NCBI RefSeq assembly: GCF_001693735.1
Contig: NZ_LWDV01000008.1
Span: forward strand, 471,415-520,337
Source: Orenia metallireducens
GTDB lineage: Bacteria; Bacillota; Halanaerobiia; Halobacteroidales; Halobacteroidaceae
DNA: 48,923 nt
Direction: 5' to 3'
A model generated the notes under the pieces. It ran no database searches. It saw nothing but the letters and a program-made list of their open reading frames with translations, and had not been told where the DNA came from. Both the position numbers and the translations under genes were made by a program. Of this stretch, positions 1-9,249 are shown piece after piece. Position 1 is the first letter of the stretch. The number at the start of each line of letters is the position of its first letter.

Positions 1-249
1 CCAAACCCTTCGTGGTAGAGCCCACTCACTACGCAATCTAGATTTATTTAAGTTAATAAATCTTAGTATTCTAATTCAAAGATTATATTGTTATTATTTT
101 TGTTTAGAATATTTGCTTCGCTCAAACATAAAGGAAACTTAGTGAAGTAAGTGTTTTTCTTAGTGAACTTTAGTTGAACTTATCCTTTAGGGCTAATTCT
201 TTTCCCTTTTAAAGACCTTAATTATTAATGGTAACAAGTGTCACAATAT
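1..249 (+). repeat. Interspersed repeat, copy 1 (left end outside window)
   Basis: Non-coding stretch ending in the repeat's right terminal motif (ACAAGTGTCACAATAT, 234-249). Internal blocks also occur in the copy at 27271-27760: a TTCGTGGTAGAGCCCACT-like block, TTTGCTTCGCTCAAAC, and TTTTAAAGACCTTAA. It lies before a small gene and contains no credible ORF. Confidence 0.75.
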
Positions 250-305
250 CCCCATTATCTTATTAACTAATAATTATTTATAAAAATAAAGAGGGAGGTT
301 AAAGA

Positions 306-494
306 ATGGTGAGTAAAGATAATAAAGAACTTTGGAATGGAATTGAAAAGGATGAAGAAGAGATTGAAATGGTAGATTTTTTATCAAGTGAGGATATAAT
401 AGATGAGTATCTGTTATTTTCCGATATTATTAATGGGCAAGAACCAGAAAAATTTAAAGAAAAAACTAAATCTAATAACAAACTCCACTATTAA
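306..494 (+). CDS. Small acidic hypothetical protein (62 aa)
   Basis: I do not recognise this protein. It starts with ATG 6 bases after a clear GGGAGG ribosome site. The 62 residues are highly charged (runs of E, D and K), with no Cys pattern, signal peptide or membrane segment; the middle (about residues 22-42) could form an amphipathic helix. The stop codon lies inside a perfect hairpin that probably terminates the transcript, so it seems to be a monocistronic gene and not a random ORF. Codon use resembles its neighbours. Function unknown. Confidence 0.55.
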   Translation: MVSKDNKELWNGIEKDEEEIEMVDFLSSEDIIDEYLLFSDIINGQEPEKFKEKTKSNNKLHY

Positions 495-508
495 TAGTGG
501 AGTTTGTT
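477..508. terminator. Hairpin over the stop codon of the small acidic gene
   Basis: Perfect inverted repeat with 14-bp arms (AACAAACTCCACTA and its complement) and almost no loop. The stop codon of the 306-494 gene sits in it. The following T tract is weak, so termination is likely but not certain. Confidence 0.55.
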
Positions 509-625
509 ATTAGATGGGAGAGTATCTTTTTAGTCAGAATTAGTTCTTAATTAGTAGCTATTAAATTTATTAAAAATTGATAAAATATATCTAGGCAAAT
601 AAATAATTTTGTGGTATTATTATAT

Positions 626-712
626 TGCATTTGTTAAAGCCCAGATAATCAATTTCTAAAATTTGTGATTAACAAATTTCTGGGTTTAACGAATGTCTTT
701 TTTATTATGTGT
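626..712 (+). promoter_or_regulatory. Long hairpin with T-rich tail in the speA leader region
   Basis: Arms around TTAAAGCCCAGA (632-643) and TCTGGGTTTAA pair over about 17 bp with few mismatches, around a loop of about 33 nt that contains further self-complementary TAATCA/TGATTA. A TCTTTTTT run follows. It sits about 260 bases before speA with no coding sequence between, so it may be an attenuator or the terminator of an unseen upstream transcript. The rest of 713-971 shows nothing I recognise. Confidence 0.4.
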
Positions 713-971
713 TTCTTTACTCTAATTTAATATTAGATGGTTAACTGACTTATATAATCTGTAGTGATCATGGTATCCTTCATATCTGTTAACAGATTGG
801 ATATTATTTCAGTATAAATCTTATAGACTCTGAACAAGATAAAATATATTGAGAAGAGCGATAAACAAGCAGTGATGAGTAACCAGTGAAAAATCTTTAA
901 TATTAGACATCTATATTTAAAGTAGAGTAATTTTAATTTACTGTAGAGAAAGGAGAAGATAAGTAGATAGG

Positions 972-2426
972 ATGATAAAAGAACATAATAGAACACCGTT
1001 ATTTGATGCATTAAAGGAACATCATCATAATGATGTAATCCCCTTTGATGTTCCAGGGCATAAAAAAGGGGTAGGGTTAAAGGAGCTTGCTGATTATGTA
1101 GGAAAGACAGTCTTAGAGATTGATGTTAACTCCATGAAGAACCTAGATAATTTAAGTAATCCTATAGGAGTTATTAATGAGGCAGAAGAGTTGATGGCTG
1201 ATGCCTATGGAGTAGATCATGCTTTTTTTTTGATTAATGGGACTACTTCTGGAGTACAAGCAATGATTATGAGTGTTTGTGGTCATGGAGACAAGATAAT
1301 TTTGCCACGAAATGTTCATAAATCTGCAATTAATGGTGTCATCTTAAGTGGGGCAACACCGGTATATTTAAACCCAGAGATAAATTGGGAGTTAGGAATC
1401 TCTACAGGAGTATCTTTAGAGGAAGTTACAAGGACTATAGAAGAGCATTCTGATGCTAAAGCTATATTTTTAATCAATCCAACCTATTATGGAACTACAT
1501 CAAATATCGAAGGGATAATTGACCTTGCTCATCAACATGGGATGGCAGTATTGCTCGATGAAGCTCATGGTGCCCATTTTGGATTTCACTCTGAATTACC
1601 ATCAAGTGGTATGAAGTTTGGTGGAGATATGGCAGCTGTAAGCCTACATAAGACAGGTGGTTCGCTGACTCAAAGTTCTGTATTATTATTGAATGAAGGA
1701 ATGATAGATAAGAATACGGTAAAGATAATGTTGAATATGACTCAAAGTACAAGTGCATCTTATTTATTGATGTCAAGCCTTGATATTGCTAGAAAGAACC
1801 TTGTGCTAAAGGGTGAAGAGATATTTTCTAGAGTCTTAAATTTGGTAAGGAAGGCAAGAGAAGAGATTAATAAAATCGATGGGATGTATGCCTTCTCCAA
1901 AGAATTGATAGGGAGTAATGGGGTATATGATTTTGATGAAACCAAGCTGGGTATCAATGTATCAAAACTAGGAATGACTGGGTTTCAGGTTTATGACCTT
2001 CTTCGTGACGAGTATAATATACAGATGGAACTTGCTGATATCCACAATATATTAGGGATTATCAGTGTAGGTGATACTAAAGAGTATCTAGATAAGCTAG
2101 TAGATGCTTTGAAGGATATAAGTCAAAAATATAATAATAAGAAGAAGATTAAATATAAGGACTCTATTTTAGAGAGGCCTCAAGTTGTAGTCTCTCCACG
2201 CGAGGCATTTTATGCTAAGACAAGTTCAATAGCCTTACAGGATGCTGAAGGTGAGGTTAGTGGAGAGTCGATTATGGTTTATCCGCCTGGGATACCAATA
2301 GTTACTCCAGGTGAGAGGATAACTAAGGAGATTATAGAGTATATTGAATTTTTGAAAGCTGAAGAGGGGATACTTACTGGTACAGCCGACCCTTATGCTG
2401 ATAAAATTAAAGTTTTAAATAGATGA
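972..2426 (+). CDS. speA: Arginine decarboxylase, SpeA type
   Basis: PLP enzyme of the Orn/Lys/Arg decarboxylase family, 484 aa, close to the size of Bacillus SpeA. It should convert arginine to agmatine in the cytosol, the first step of spermidine synthesis. The N-terminus carries the FDVPGHKKG signature; LLDEAHGAHFG precedes the cofactor lysine in SLHKTGG (K227). The C-terminal GIPIVTPGE motif is present. Lysine or ornithine as substrate cannot be excluded from sequence alone, but the agmatinase encoded three genes downstream argues strongly for arginine. First gene of speA-speD-speE-speB; start chosen from the AAAGGAGAAG site about 12 bases upstream. Confidence 0.93.
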   Translation: MIKEHNRTPLFDALKEHHHNDVIPFDVPGHKKGVGLKELADYVGKTVLEIDVNSMKNLDNLSNPIGVINEAEELMADAYGVDHAFFLINGTTSGVQAMIMSVCGHGDKIILPRNVHKSAINGVILSGATPVYLNPEINWELGISTGVSLEEVTRTIEEHSDAKAIFLINPTYYGTTSNIEGIIDLAHQHGMAVLLDEAHGAHFGFHSELPSSGMKFGGDMAAVSLHKTGGSLTQSSVLLLNEGMIDKNTVKIMLNMTQSTSASYLLMSSLDIARKNLVLKGEEIFSRVLNLVRKAREEINKIDGMYAFSKELIGSNGVYDFDETKLGINVSKLGMTGFQVYDLLRDEYNIQMELADIHNILGIISVGDTKEYLDKLVDALKDISQKYNNKKKIKYKDSILERPQVVVSPREAFYAKTSSIALQDAEGEVSGESIMVYPPGIPIVTPGERITKEIIEYIEFLKAEEGILTGTADPYADKIKVLNR

Positions 2427-2466
2427 ATAAAAAATATTAATTGAGAAGAATTAGGAGGAGATTTAT

Positions 2467-2886
2467 ATGCAGTTACAACAATTAGGAAGACATATTTTAG
2501 TGGAGTTTTATAATTGTGATAGTGATATTTTAAAAAGCCATAAAAAGATAGAAGAGTATATGAAGCAAGCTGCTATCGAAGCAAAAGCAACTATTGTACA
2601 GAGCGTATTCCATCATTTCAATCCTTGGGGTGTTAGTGGGGCAGTTGTTATCTCTGAATCCCATTTAACAATTCATACTTGGCCAGAATATAATTATGCG
2701 GCTGTTGATTTGTTTACTTGTGGTGGAGATGTCAACCCTTGGGATGCTTTTGATTACTTAGCAGAGAAATTAGGAGCGGAAAAGACAGAGACAACAGAAG
2801 TAGCAAGAGGAATGTTTGACAAGGTGAAGAGATTTGGAAATGAAGATCTTGAAGAGATTAAGTTCTCTCATAAAATAGTAGATTAA
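2467..2886 (+). CDS. speD: S-adenosylmethionine decarboxylase proenzyme
   Basis: Short prokaryotic class (139 aa), which self-cleaves to make a pyruvoyl group and yields decarboxylated SAM, the aminopropyl donor for SpeE. The processing site is E64-S65 in [14 protein letters not shown]70 and C85 (DLFTCGG) match the known proton donor and acceptor residues of this class. Slightly longer than Bacillus SpeH through a C-terminal tail after residue 125. Strong AGGAGG site 6 bases before ATG; 40 bases after speA in the same operon. Confidence 0.95.
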   Translation: MQLQQLGRHILVEFYNCDSDILKSHKKIEEYMKQAAIEAKATIVQSVFHHFNPWGVSGAVVISESHLTIHTWPEYNYAAVDLFTCGGDVNPWDAFDYLAEKLGAEKTETTEVARGMFDKVKRFGNEDLEEIKFSHKIVD

Positions 2887-2933
2887 CATCCAAACTAAGA
2901 TTTGATTATAATGTTATAATTGGAGGTAAGGTA

Positions 2934-3782
2934 ATGGAGTTATGGTATACAGAAGAGCATACTGAGAATGTTAGATTTGGAATCAAAGTAAAAGAATATC
3001 TATATACTAAGCAGAGTGATTTTCAAAGAGTAGATATCTTTGAGAGCTATGAGTTTGGTAGAGTGTTAACACTAGATGGATTGATGATGGTAAATGAGAA
3101 GGATGAGTTTATCTACCATGATATGATAACCCATGTTGCTATGGCAACAAATCCAGACATTAAGAAGGTTTTGGTCATTGGTGGTGGAGATGGAGGAACT
3201 GTTAGAGAGATAAGTAGATATTTATCGGTAGAGCAGATCGATATGGTTGAGATCGATGAGCTAGTAGTTAAGTCTGCTATAGAGTATCTACAATTTACAT
3301 CCTCTAAATTAAATGATGACAGGGTAAATCTCTATTTTGAAGATGGAGTTAAGTTTGTTGAAGGTAAAGAGAAGATATATGACTTAATTATAGTAGATTC
3401 AACAGACCCAATTGGTCCAGGTGAAGGGTTATTTACAACTGAATTCTATCAAAATTGTTATAATGCTTTGACCGATAAGGGAATTTTAGTCAATCAAAAT
3501 GAAAGCCCTTATTATAACCAGAATGCTAAAGAGCTGGTTAGAGCTAATAAGAAGATTAAGAGTATCTTCCCTATCTCTGAAGTCTATCAATACCATATGC
3601 CGACATACCCATCAGGGCATTGGCTATTTGGTTTTGCTTCAAAAGAGTTACATCCAATTAAGGATTTTGATGCTAAGAAATGGAGTTCATTAGGATTAAA
3701 GACTAAATACTATAATACAGATATTCATGTAGGAGCTTTTGCATTACCAAACTATGTAAAAGAGATGATAGAGAATGACTAA
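2934..3782 (+). CDS. speE: Spermidine synthase
   Basis: Aminopropyltransferase (282 aa) joining putrescine to decarboxylated SAM. N-terminal beta domain, then the Rossmann core with GGGDGGTVREI nucleotide loop, VEIDELVV acidic strand and catalytic-loop DSTDPIGPGEGLF. The substrate gate region YQYHMPTYPSGHW is intact. The final 8 bases overlap speB, so the two are translationally coupled. Preceded by TGGAGGTAAGGTA ribosome site. Confidence 0.95.
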   Translation: MELWYTEEHTENVRFGIKVKEYLYTKQSDFQRVDIFESYEFGRVLTLDGLMMVNEKDEFIYHDMITHVAMATNPDIKKVLVIGGGDGGTVREISRYLSVEQIDMVEIDELVVKSAIEYLQFTSSKLNDDRVNLYFEDGVKFVEGKEKIYDLIIVDSTDPIGPGEGLFTTEFYQNCYNALTDKGILVNQNESPYYNQNAKELVRANKKIKSIFPISEVYQYHMPTYPSGHWLFGFASKELHPIKDFDAKKWSSLGLKTKYYNTDIHVGAFALPNYVKEMIEND

Positions 3783-4629
3783 ACCAGAATTATTAACTAC
3801 TTTTATTGGACTAGACAAATCTTATGAAGGTGCTGATATTGTAGTTTTTGGTAGCCCTTTTGATGGGACGACGTCTTTTAGACCAGGAACAAGATTTGCT
3901 CCTCAGGCTATGAGGGTAGATTCTTATGGGTTAGAGACCTATAGTCCTTATCTAGACCGCGATTTAGGGAACTATAATATCTGTGATGCGGGGGATTTGG
4001 ATTTTCCTGTTGGAAGTACTCAAAAGGTTTTAGATATGATAGAAGACTATGCTAGTCAAATAGTTAAAGATGGCAAGAAACCGATGATGATTGGTGGAGA
4101 GCATCTTGTTAGTTTGCCAGCCATTAAGGCTGTTTATGAGAGATATAATGATATGGTATTATTACATTTTGATGCCCATACAGATCTTAGAGAGGAGTTT
4201 ATGGGTGATAAGCTATCCCATGCTACAGTGATTAGGGGGGCTTGGGACCTTTTAGGTGATAATAGAATCTATCAATTTGGGATTCGTTCAGGAACTAAAG
4301 AAGAGTTTGAATGGGCAAAGTCCCATACGAGCTTAAGAAAATTTGATTGTCAAGGCTTAGATAAAGCAGTTGAAGAGATTGGTGATAGACCAGTTTATAT
4401 CACAATTGATCTTGATATCTTAGACCCATCTATCTTTTCTGGTACAGGAACCCCTGAAGCTGGTGGTATCACCTTCAAAGAGTTGATGGATGTTATTGAA
4501 GAATTTACCAAGTTAAATATAGTTGGTGCTGATCTTGTTGAGTTATCTCCCCATTATGACCATAGTGGTGCTTCTACAGCAGTAGCTTGTAAGGTTTTAC
4601 GAGAATTAATTCTGAGTATGGTAGAGTGA
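3775..4629 (+). CDS. speB: Agmatinase
   Basis: Arginase/agmatinase-fold Mn2+ hydrolase, 284 aa, producing putrescine and urea from agmatine. Metal-binding motifs are complete: GGEHLVS, HFDAHTDLR and TIDLDILDPS, followed by GTGTPEAGG. Starts inside the end of speE (8-base overlap). With SpeA upstream it supplies the putrescine used by SpeE, so the four-gene operon is a self-contained arginine-to-spermidine route; urease is not present in the window. Confidence 0.94.
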   Translation: MTKPELLTTFIGLDKSYEGADIVVFGSPFDGTTSFRPGTRFAPQAMRVDSYGLETYSPYLDRDLGNYNICDAGDLDFPVGSTQKVLDMIEDYASQIVKDGKKPMMIGGEHLVSLPAIKAVYERYNDMVLLHFDAHTDLREEFMGDKLSHATVIRGAWDLLGDNRIYQFGIRSGTKEEFEWAKSHTSLRKFDCQGLDKAVEEIGDRPVYITIDLDILDPSIFSGTGTPEAGGITFKELMDVIEEFTKLNIVGADLVELSPHYDHSGASTAVACKVLRELILSMVE

Positions 4630-4675
4630 TAAAAGGATGGATGAGGACAGTAAAAACTTCATAAATTATGAATAG

Positions 4676-4719
4676 AAACACTAGAAAGCCGATGAGGTGA
4701 GTATAGTGTTTTTATTTTT
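4676..4719 (+). terminator. Terminator of the spe operon
   Basis: Arms AAACACTA (4676-4683) and TAGTGTTT (4704-4711) followed by a T-rich run, 47 bases after speB. Confidence 0.7.
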
Positions 4720-4762
4720 ACTACTTCTTTTGCTTATAGAAAGACTGATACAATAGATAGAT

Positions 4763-4971
4763 GATACGATACTTTTATAGTTAAAAATTAAGTTCAAAAC
4801 CTCACACCTCACCCCTTAATCCCCTTACGAGTAATACAGTTCAATTACTCTTTGTACACAACCAGTCTCTCCTTAACTAATAAGAGGGGAAACTCTTTCT
4901 CTTTTACTTTTCTCCCTTCTCCTAAGAGTAGGAGAAGGGTTGGGGATGAGGTGTGAAAAGTGTCGCAATAT
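4763..4971 (+). repeat. Interspersed repeat, copy 2 (divergent interior)
   Basis: Right terminal motif GAAAAGTGTCGCAATAT is canonical (4955-4971); a degenerate left motif ATACGATACTTTT lies at 4763. The interior differs from other copies: it holds a nested inverted repeat (CTCACACCTCACCCC near 4800 and its complement near 4945) and a perfect 10-bp hairpin CCCTTCTCCT/AGGAGAAGGG. No ORF. Together with the flanks it fills the gap between speB and asnB. Confidence 0.55.
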
Positions 4972-5129
4972 ACCCATAAAAAATCACTATTTATATAAAA
5001 GATTAATTAGAAGAATCAAAATATAGGCAGCCTATATGGTTAAAGTAAAAGATAAAAAAAGAAAAAATGAGAACGAAAATCAATTTCACACATAAGATAT
5101 ACTGTAAAACAGAGAGGCAGAGTAATGTA

Positions 5130-5195
5130 TGTTAATCTTGTGTTAAGTATCTTGTTGTGAGTAATTTTATTAGGTTACATAACATAATATTAACA
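5130..5195 (+). promoter_or_regulatory. asnB control region with 11-bp phased half-sites
   Basis: TGTTA at 5130 and 5141 (11 bp apart) and TAACA at 5180 and 5191 (11 bp apart), the same half-sites and spacing as at the nif, amt and gln promoters in this window. The predicted -10 position (GTTACA) is poor, so the exact promoter is uncertain. Confidence 0.55.
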
Positions 5196-5233
5196 TTGGA
5201 TTAATAAAAAATATAAAGGAGGAGAGTATCTGT

Positions 5234-7075
5234 ATGTGTGGAATTGCAGGTTGGTTAAATTGGGAACGTAACTTAAGAAGAGAGCAAGGTATTGTTGGGA
5301 TGATGGCTGATTGTCAGCAGAAGCGTGGTCCTGATGAAAGAGGAGAATGGAGTTCAGAAAATGTGGCTTTGGCTCATAGAAGATTGATTGTTATTGATCC
5401 AGAGGGTGGAAAGCAGCCGATGGTTAAGAAGTATCAGAACAATCAATATGTTTTAGTTTATAATGGTGAGCTATATAATACTGAAGATTTGAGAAGAGAT
5501 TTAAAAGCAGAAGGTCATTCTTTTGAAGGTCACTCTGATACAGAGGTCTTATTGACTTCCTACATAGCTTGGGGCTCAGAATGTGTTAAGAGGTTAAATG
5601 GTATCTATGCCTTTGCTATTTGGGATAAGTCTAGGGAAAGGCTCTTCTTAGCAAGAGATCGAATAGGTGTTAAACCACTCTTTTATACTGAGCAGGAGAA
5701 TGGATTCTTATTTGCATCAGAGTTGAAAGGCTTGTTATCTCACCCTGAAGTAGAGGCTAGGATTGATGAAGATGGCTTATCAGAAATATTTACTATAGGT
5801 CCAGGTAGAACTCCAGGGCATGGAGTTATTAAAGGGATTAAGGAGCTAAAGCCTGGTTATTCGATGGTAGTCAATCGTTATGGAATTAAAGAGGAGCAAT
5901 ACTGGAAATTAGAGAGTAAGCTCCATCAAGATGATTTGGAGACTACTATAGCTAAGGTTAGAGAGTTATTTATAGATACTGTAGAGCGACAGTTGGTCTC
6001 TGATGTTCCTATCTGTACACTATTATCAGGGGGATTAGATTCTAGCGCGATTAGTGCAGTTGCTAGTAGAGCTTTTATTAGAGAAGGTAAAGAGAATATA
6101 GATACTTATTCAGTAGACTATGAAGGAAATGAGGATCATTTTGAAGCCAATGAGTTCCAACCAGATCCTGATGATGTCTGGATTAAGAAGATGACAGATT
6201 ATTTAGGAACTACTCACCACTATATTAGGCTCAGTAATGATAAGTTGGTAGAGGCTTTAAGGGATGGGGTCTATGCCCGTGACTTGCCAGGGATGGCAGA
6301 TATAGATGTTTCTTTATATCTATTCTGTAAAGAGATTAAGAAGAAATTTACTGTAGGGGTTTCTGGAGAGTGTGCTGATGAAATCTTCGGTGGATATCCG
6401 TGGTATCATAATCAAGATGCTTTAGAGGCAAATACCTTTCCTTGGTCAAGAAAGCTAGATGATAGAGTTAAGATATTATCTACTGATTTGATAGAAAGAA
6501 TTAACCCTCAAAAGTATATGGAAAACCGTTATCAAGAAGCGTTATCTGAGGTTCCTCGTTTGGCTGGAGAGAGTGGAATTGAAGAGAGAATGAGAGAGAT
6601 GTTTTACTTGAATCTGACTCGTTGGATGCCAACCTTACTTGACCGCAAGGATAGAATGAGTATGTATACTGGCTTAGAGGTTAGAGTTCCTTTCTGTGAC
6701 CATAGATTGGTAGAGTATGTGTGGAATATCCCGTGGGAGATGAAGAATGTTGGTGGTAGAAGAAAGGGAGTGTTACGTGAAGCATTAAAAGGTATTTTAC
6801 CTGAGGATATTAGGTTAAGACCGAAGAATCCTTATCCCAAGACCTTTGACCCAGCTTATTTTGCAGCTACTAGAGATTGGTTATTAGAGATTATCAATGA
6901 TAATAATTCACCAATTCTTGATTTGATTGATGTAGATTATATTCGTAAGCTAGCTGCAAGTGATGGTGATTTTGATATTCCGTGGTTTGGTCAGTTGATG
7001 AGATTGCCACAGTTATTTGCTTATTTAATCCAGGTCAATGTCTGGTTAGAAGATTATGGAGTTGTAATTGAATAG
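5234..7075 (+). CDS. asnB: Asparagine synthase (glutamine-hydrolysing)
   Basis: 613 aa. Class II glutamine amidotransferase domain starts MCGIAGW, with Cys2 as nucleophile after removal of Met; the synthase domain has the ATP pyrophosphatase loop SGGLDSS (residues 265-271). It makes asparagine from aspartate with glutamine as nitrogen donor. The start is fixed by the N-terminal cysteine and the AAAGGAGGAG site. Monocistronic, bounded by a strong terminator. Phased TGTTA and TAACA half-sites upstream suggest nitrogen control. The family also includes enzymes amidating other substrates, but full length and motif content fit AsnB. Confidence 0.92.
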   Translation: MCGIAGWLNWERNLRREQGIVGMMADCQQKRGPDERGEWSSENVALAHRRLIVIDPEGGKQPMVKKYQNNQYVLVYNGELYNTEDLRRDLKAEGHSFEGHSDTEVLLTSYIAWGSECVKRLNGIYAFAIWDKSRERLFLARDRIGVKPLFYTEQENGFLFASELKGLLSHPEVEARIDEDGLSEIFTIGPGRTPGHGVIKGIKELKPGYSMVVNRYGIKEEQYWKLESKLHQDDLETTIAKVRELFIDTVERQLVSDVPICTLLSGGLDSSAISAVASRAFIREGKENIDTYSVDYEGNEDHFEANEFQPDPDDVWIKKMTDYLGTTHHYIRLSNDKLVEALRDGVYARDLPGMADIDVSLYLFCKEIKKKFTVGVSGECADEIFGGYPWYHNQDALEANTFPWSRKLDDRVKILSTDLIERINPQKYMENRYQEALSEVPRLAGESGIEERMREMFYLNLTRWMPTLLDRKDRMSMYTGLEVRVPFCDHRLVEYVWNIPWEMKNVGGRRKGVLREALKGILPEDIRLRPKNPYPKTFDPAYFAATRDWLLEIINDNNSPILDLIDVDYIRKLAASDGDFDIPWFGQLMRLPQLFAYLIQVNVWLEDYGVVIE

Positions 7076-7105
7076 CTTTGTATTTAACTAAAATTTAATC
7101 AATCA

Positions 7106-7146
7106 AAAATTAAGGGGAGGCAGTGCCTCCCCTTAATTTTATTTAA
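7106..7146 (+). terminator. Terminator after asnB
   Basis: Perfect 17-bp arms (start AAAATTAAGGGGAGGCA) around a single-base loop, then T-rich sequence. Confidence 0.9.
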
Positions 7147-7152
7147 TTTAGA

Positions 7153-7219
7153 TTAACAATATCCCATAGTACCTAAGACTAATAAGATAAGAATTAAGAA
7201 TAGAACAAAAGCTTCATTA
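7153..7219 (-). pseudogene. 5'-truncated YjcZ-like peptide gene (fossil)
   Basis: On the minus strand this encodes NEAFVLFLILILLVLGTMGY plus a final Cys and stop, the same C-terminus as the intact peptide gene at 12858-12953. The normal start and Gly/Tyr-rich N-terminus are missing: homology stops at the Asn codon and runs into unrelated sequence. No ribosome site. It is a detached remnant of the sporulation peptide family about 5.6 kb from the main cluster. Confidence 0.7.
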
Positions 7220-7526
7220 ATCAAAGGTCTAGCAAAGAGAGAATTAAAGGCTAGATATAATGTGATAGATTATAACCTCCCTTTATGTGTAGATAGTAAT
7301 TTGAGCCAAGAAAAGTATCTCAAAGATTTCTATCGATTAAGAGAGGATGGTATTTCTATTCTGAAAACATTTACATTTTTGTCAAGTCCAGTTTAAGGCT
7401 ACAGGTATCTCTTTGGGATTTGTTATCTATCTAATTATCGAGTTTTTCCATGGTGAAGGTGAAGATGTTCACTGGATTATCTACTTATTGGGCTTCTTAT
7501 TTATAGTTAAGTATATTTATCTATAA
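7220..7526 (+). pseudogene. Frameshifted fragment of a membrane protein
   Basis: No intact gene, but two overlapping open frames read as one protein. The first contains DSNLSQEKYLKDFYRLRED; a one-base shift at the TTTACATTTTTG run near 7376 leads into a frame with ATGISLGFVIYLIIEFF and a terminal hydrophobic segment ending VKYIYL and stop (7524-7526). The second half looks like two short membrane helices. No start codon is visible because the left end abuts the YjcZ fossil. The family is not recognised; I read it as the 3' end of a decayed gene. Confidence 0.45.
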
Positions 7527-7662
7527 AAACATAAAATATTTGATAGTTAGATATTAAGGAGGTGGATAAATAGCCATCTTCTTGGTATAATTAGATATTA
7601 TTAACATTCAAATATTAAAATTAGTTAAGAGTTATGCTAATTGTGAAAGGGGTATTTAAACT

Positions 7663-8130
7663 ATGAATCAGGAACAAAATAATTTAATTGAAAGTGCCCG
7701 TCAACAAGCAGAAGGATATTTTAAAAAAGGAGATTATTACTGTTCAGAAGCGGTGTTGACAACTATCAACCAATTATTGGGAGAAGAATTACCACCAGAG
7801 ATTGTAAAGTTGGCTTCAGGATTTCCAGTAGGAATCGGTAAATCAAAATGTTTATGTGGGGCTATAAGTGGTGGAGTAATGGCCTTGGGGTTAAAGTATG
7901 GAAGGACAGAGCCAAAAGCTGAGATGCCAAGTAACTCTTTTCTTAGAAGTGAAGGGCTCCATGATTACATTAAGGATAAGTATGGTTCTACCTGTTGTAG
8001 AGTGATTACTGCTAAGTTTAAAGATTTTGCTAGTCCAGAGAGGGTTGAGCATTGCATTGGGATTACAGGAGATGTAGCTGCTTGGGTAATGAGTAAGTTT
8101 ATTGAAGATGGAGTTTTGATTAATAATTGA
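7663..8130 (+). CDS. C_GCAxxG_C_C family redox protein
   Basis: 155 aa. Conserved cysteines occur in the order YYCSEAV, CLCGAISGG (the GCAxxG-type core), TCCR and EHCIG, typical of the C_GCAxxG_C_C family of small predicted redox or metal-binding proteins; biochemical role unknown. No signal peptide, so cytosolic. Good GAAAGGGG ribosome site. It lies upstream of the selenium genes and such proteins often occur near redox or selenium loci, but a functional link here is only inferred. Confidence 0.8.
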   Translation: MNQEQNNLIESARQQAEGYFKKGDYYCSEAVLTTINQLLGEELPPEIVKLASGFPVGIGKSKCLCGAISGGVMALGLKYGRTEPKAEMPSNSFLRSEGLHDYIKDKYGSTCCRVITAKFKDFASPERVEHCIGITGDVAAWVMSKFIEDGVLINN

Positions 8131-8174
8131 TTAAACTTTCAATTTGAATTAAAATAAATAGGGGTAAAGAATAA

Positions 8175-9133
8175 ATGCCAGAAATTTTGAAACAGGTGCC
8201 AGTATCAATAGCAAGGTTGATGCTTGGTTTAGCTGGTTTAGGTAATCTTATCCAGGTCTATGGTAGTCAATATCGTTATCTAGCTGGAATATTAGCCACA
8301 TTAATAGCTTTACTGCTAATCGCTAATTTCTTTGTTGACAAGGAGGGCTTTTTACCTCAATTAGAGAATTCCATTGTAGCTAGTGTTTTCCCGACCTTCT
8401 CTATGGCAATTATGATTTTAGCCACTTATATAGTTCCTTTTTCTTCTCAAGTAGCTTTGTATTTCTGGTATGGAGGAATTATTCTACATATCTTATTAAT
8501 GGTTTTATTCTCTATTGGCTTTATCTTCAACTTTGATATCAGAAAAGTCTTTCCTAGCTATTTTATCGTTTATCTGGGAATAGTAGTAGCTAGTGTAACT
8601 GCTCCAACCTTTAATTATATACAACTAGGGCAGATAATCTTCTGGGTTGATTTTTCTTTTTATATGGTTTTACTCCCGACAGTCACTTATCGGGTTTTAG
8701 TTATTAGAGAGATTAAGAAGGCTGCTTTACCTACTATCTCTATCTTTACAGCCCCTGCTGGTCTCTGTTTGGCAGGATATATGAGCGTTTTTGCTAATAA
8801 AAATTTGATGATAGTAGGGGGCTGAGTTTATTAACACTAGTTATGATAACCCTTGTTATAATTTATCTTCCTAAAATGATTTCTAGTAATTTTTATCCCA
8901 GTTTTTCTGCTTTTACTTTTCCTTTTGTGATTACAGCTATTGGGTTAAAGTTAGCTTCAGCTTTTTTACAGAAAAACTTTAATCTTCTTTTGCTGTATTA
9001 TCCAGCAAAGGTAGTAGAATTGTTATCAATTGCTCTGGTAGTTTTTGTTCTATTTAAATATTTAGAACACCTATTTCTAGTTAAAAAGCAAGGGGGTTAT
9101 CAACCCTCAGAACTTCAAAGTAATACTGGGTAA
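8175..9133 (+). pseudogene. TehA/SLAC1-like (TDT) transporter, frameshifted
   Basis: Two frames join into one protein of about 319 aa, the usual size of tellurite-resistance/dicarboxylate (TDT, TehA/SLAC1) channels with ten membrane helices. The first frame (8175-8825, 216 aa) holds about seven helices and the motif TAPAGLCLAGYMSVF; it stops at TGA just after a run of five G. The second frame (to 9133) continues with LSLLTLVMITLV and further helices. One extra G at 8817-8822 would restore the full reading frame. It may be a pseudogene, a phase-variable gene or a base-call error. Confidence 0.72.
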
Positions 9134-9249
9134 CCATTTTAAAATTAAGAATAATATTGGTATGAGTAATCAGTAATAAGTATTTAATCTTTTACTAGTT
9201 ACTCTTTATTTATTAAATGTTACTGAACTGATAAAAGGAGTATGGTACT

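Noticed and set aside
733-1011. 92-codon minus-strand frame, hydrophobic
   Set aside because: Overlaps the speA start, has no ribosome site, and its composition reflects AT-rich leader DNA.
5065-5090. Fur-like string upstream of asnB
   Set aside because: Too many mismatches to the 19-bp consensus in an AT-rich region.
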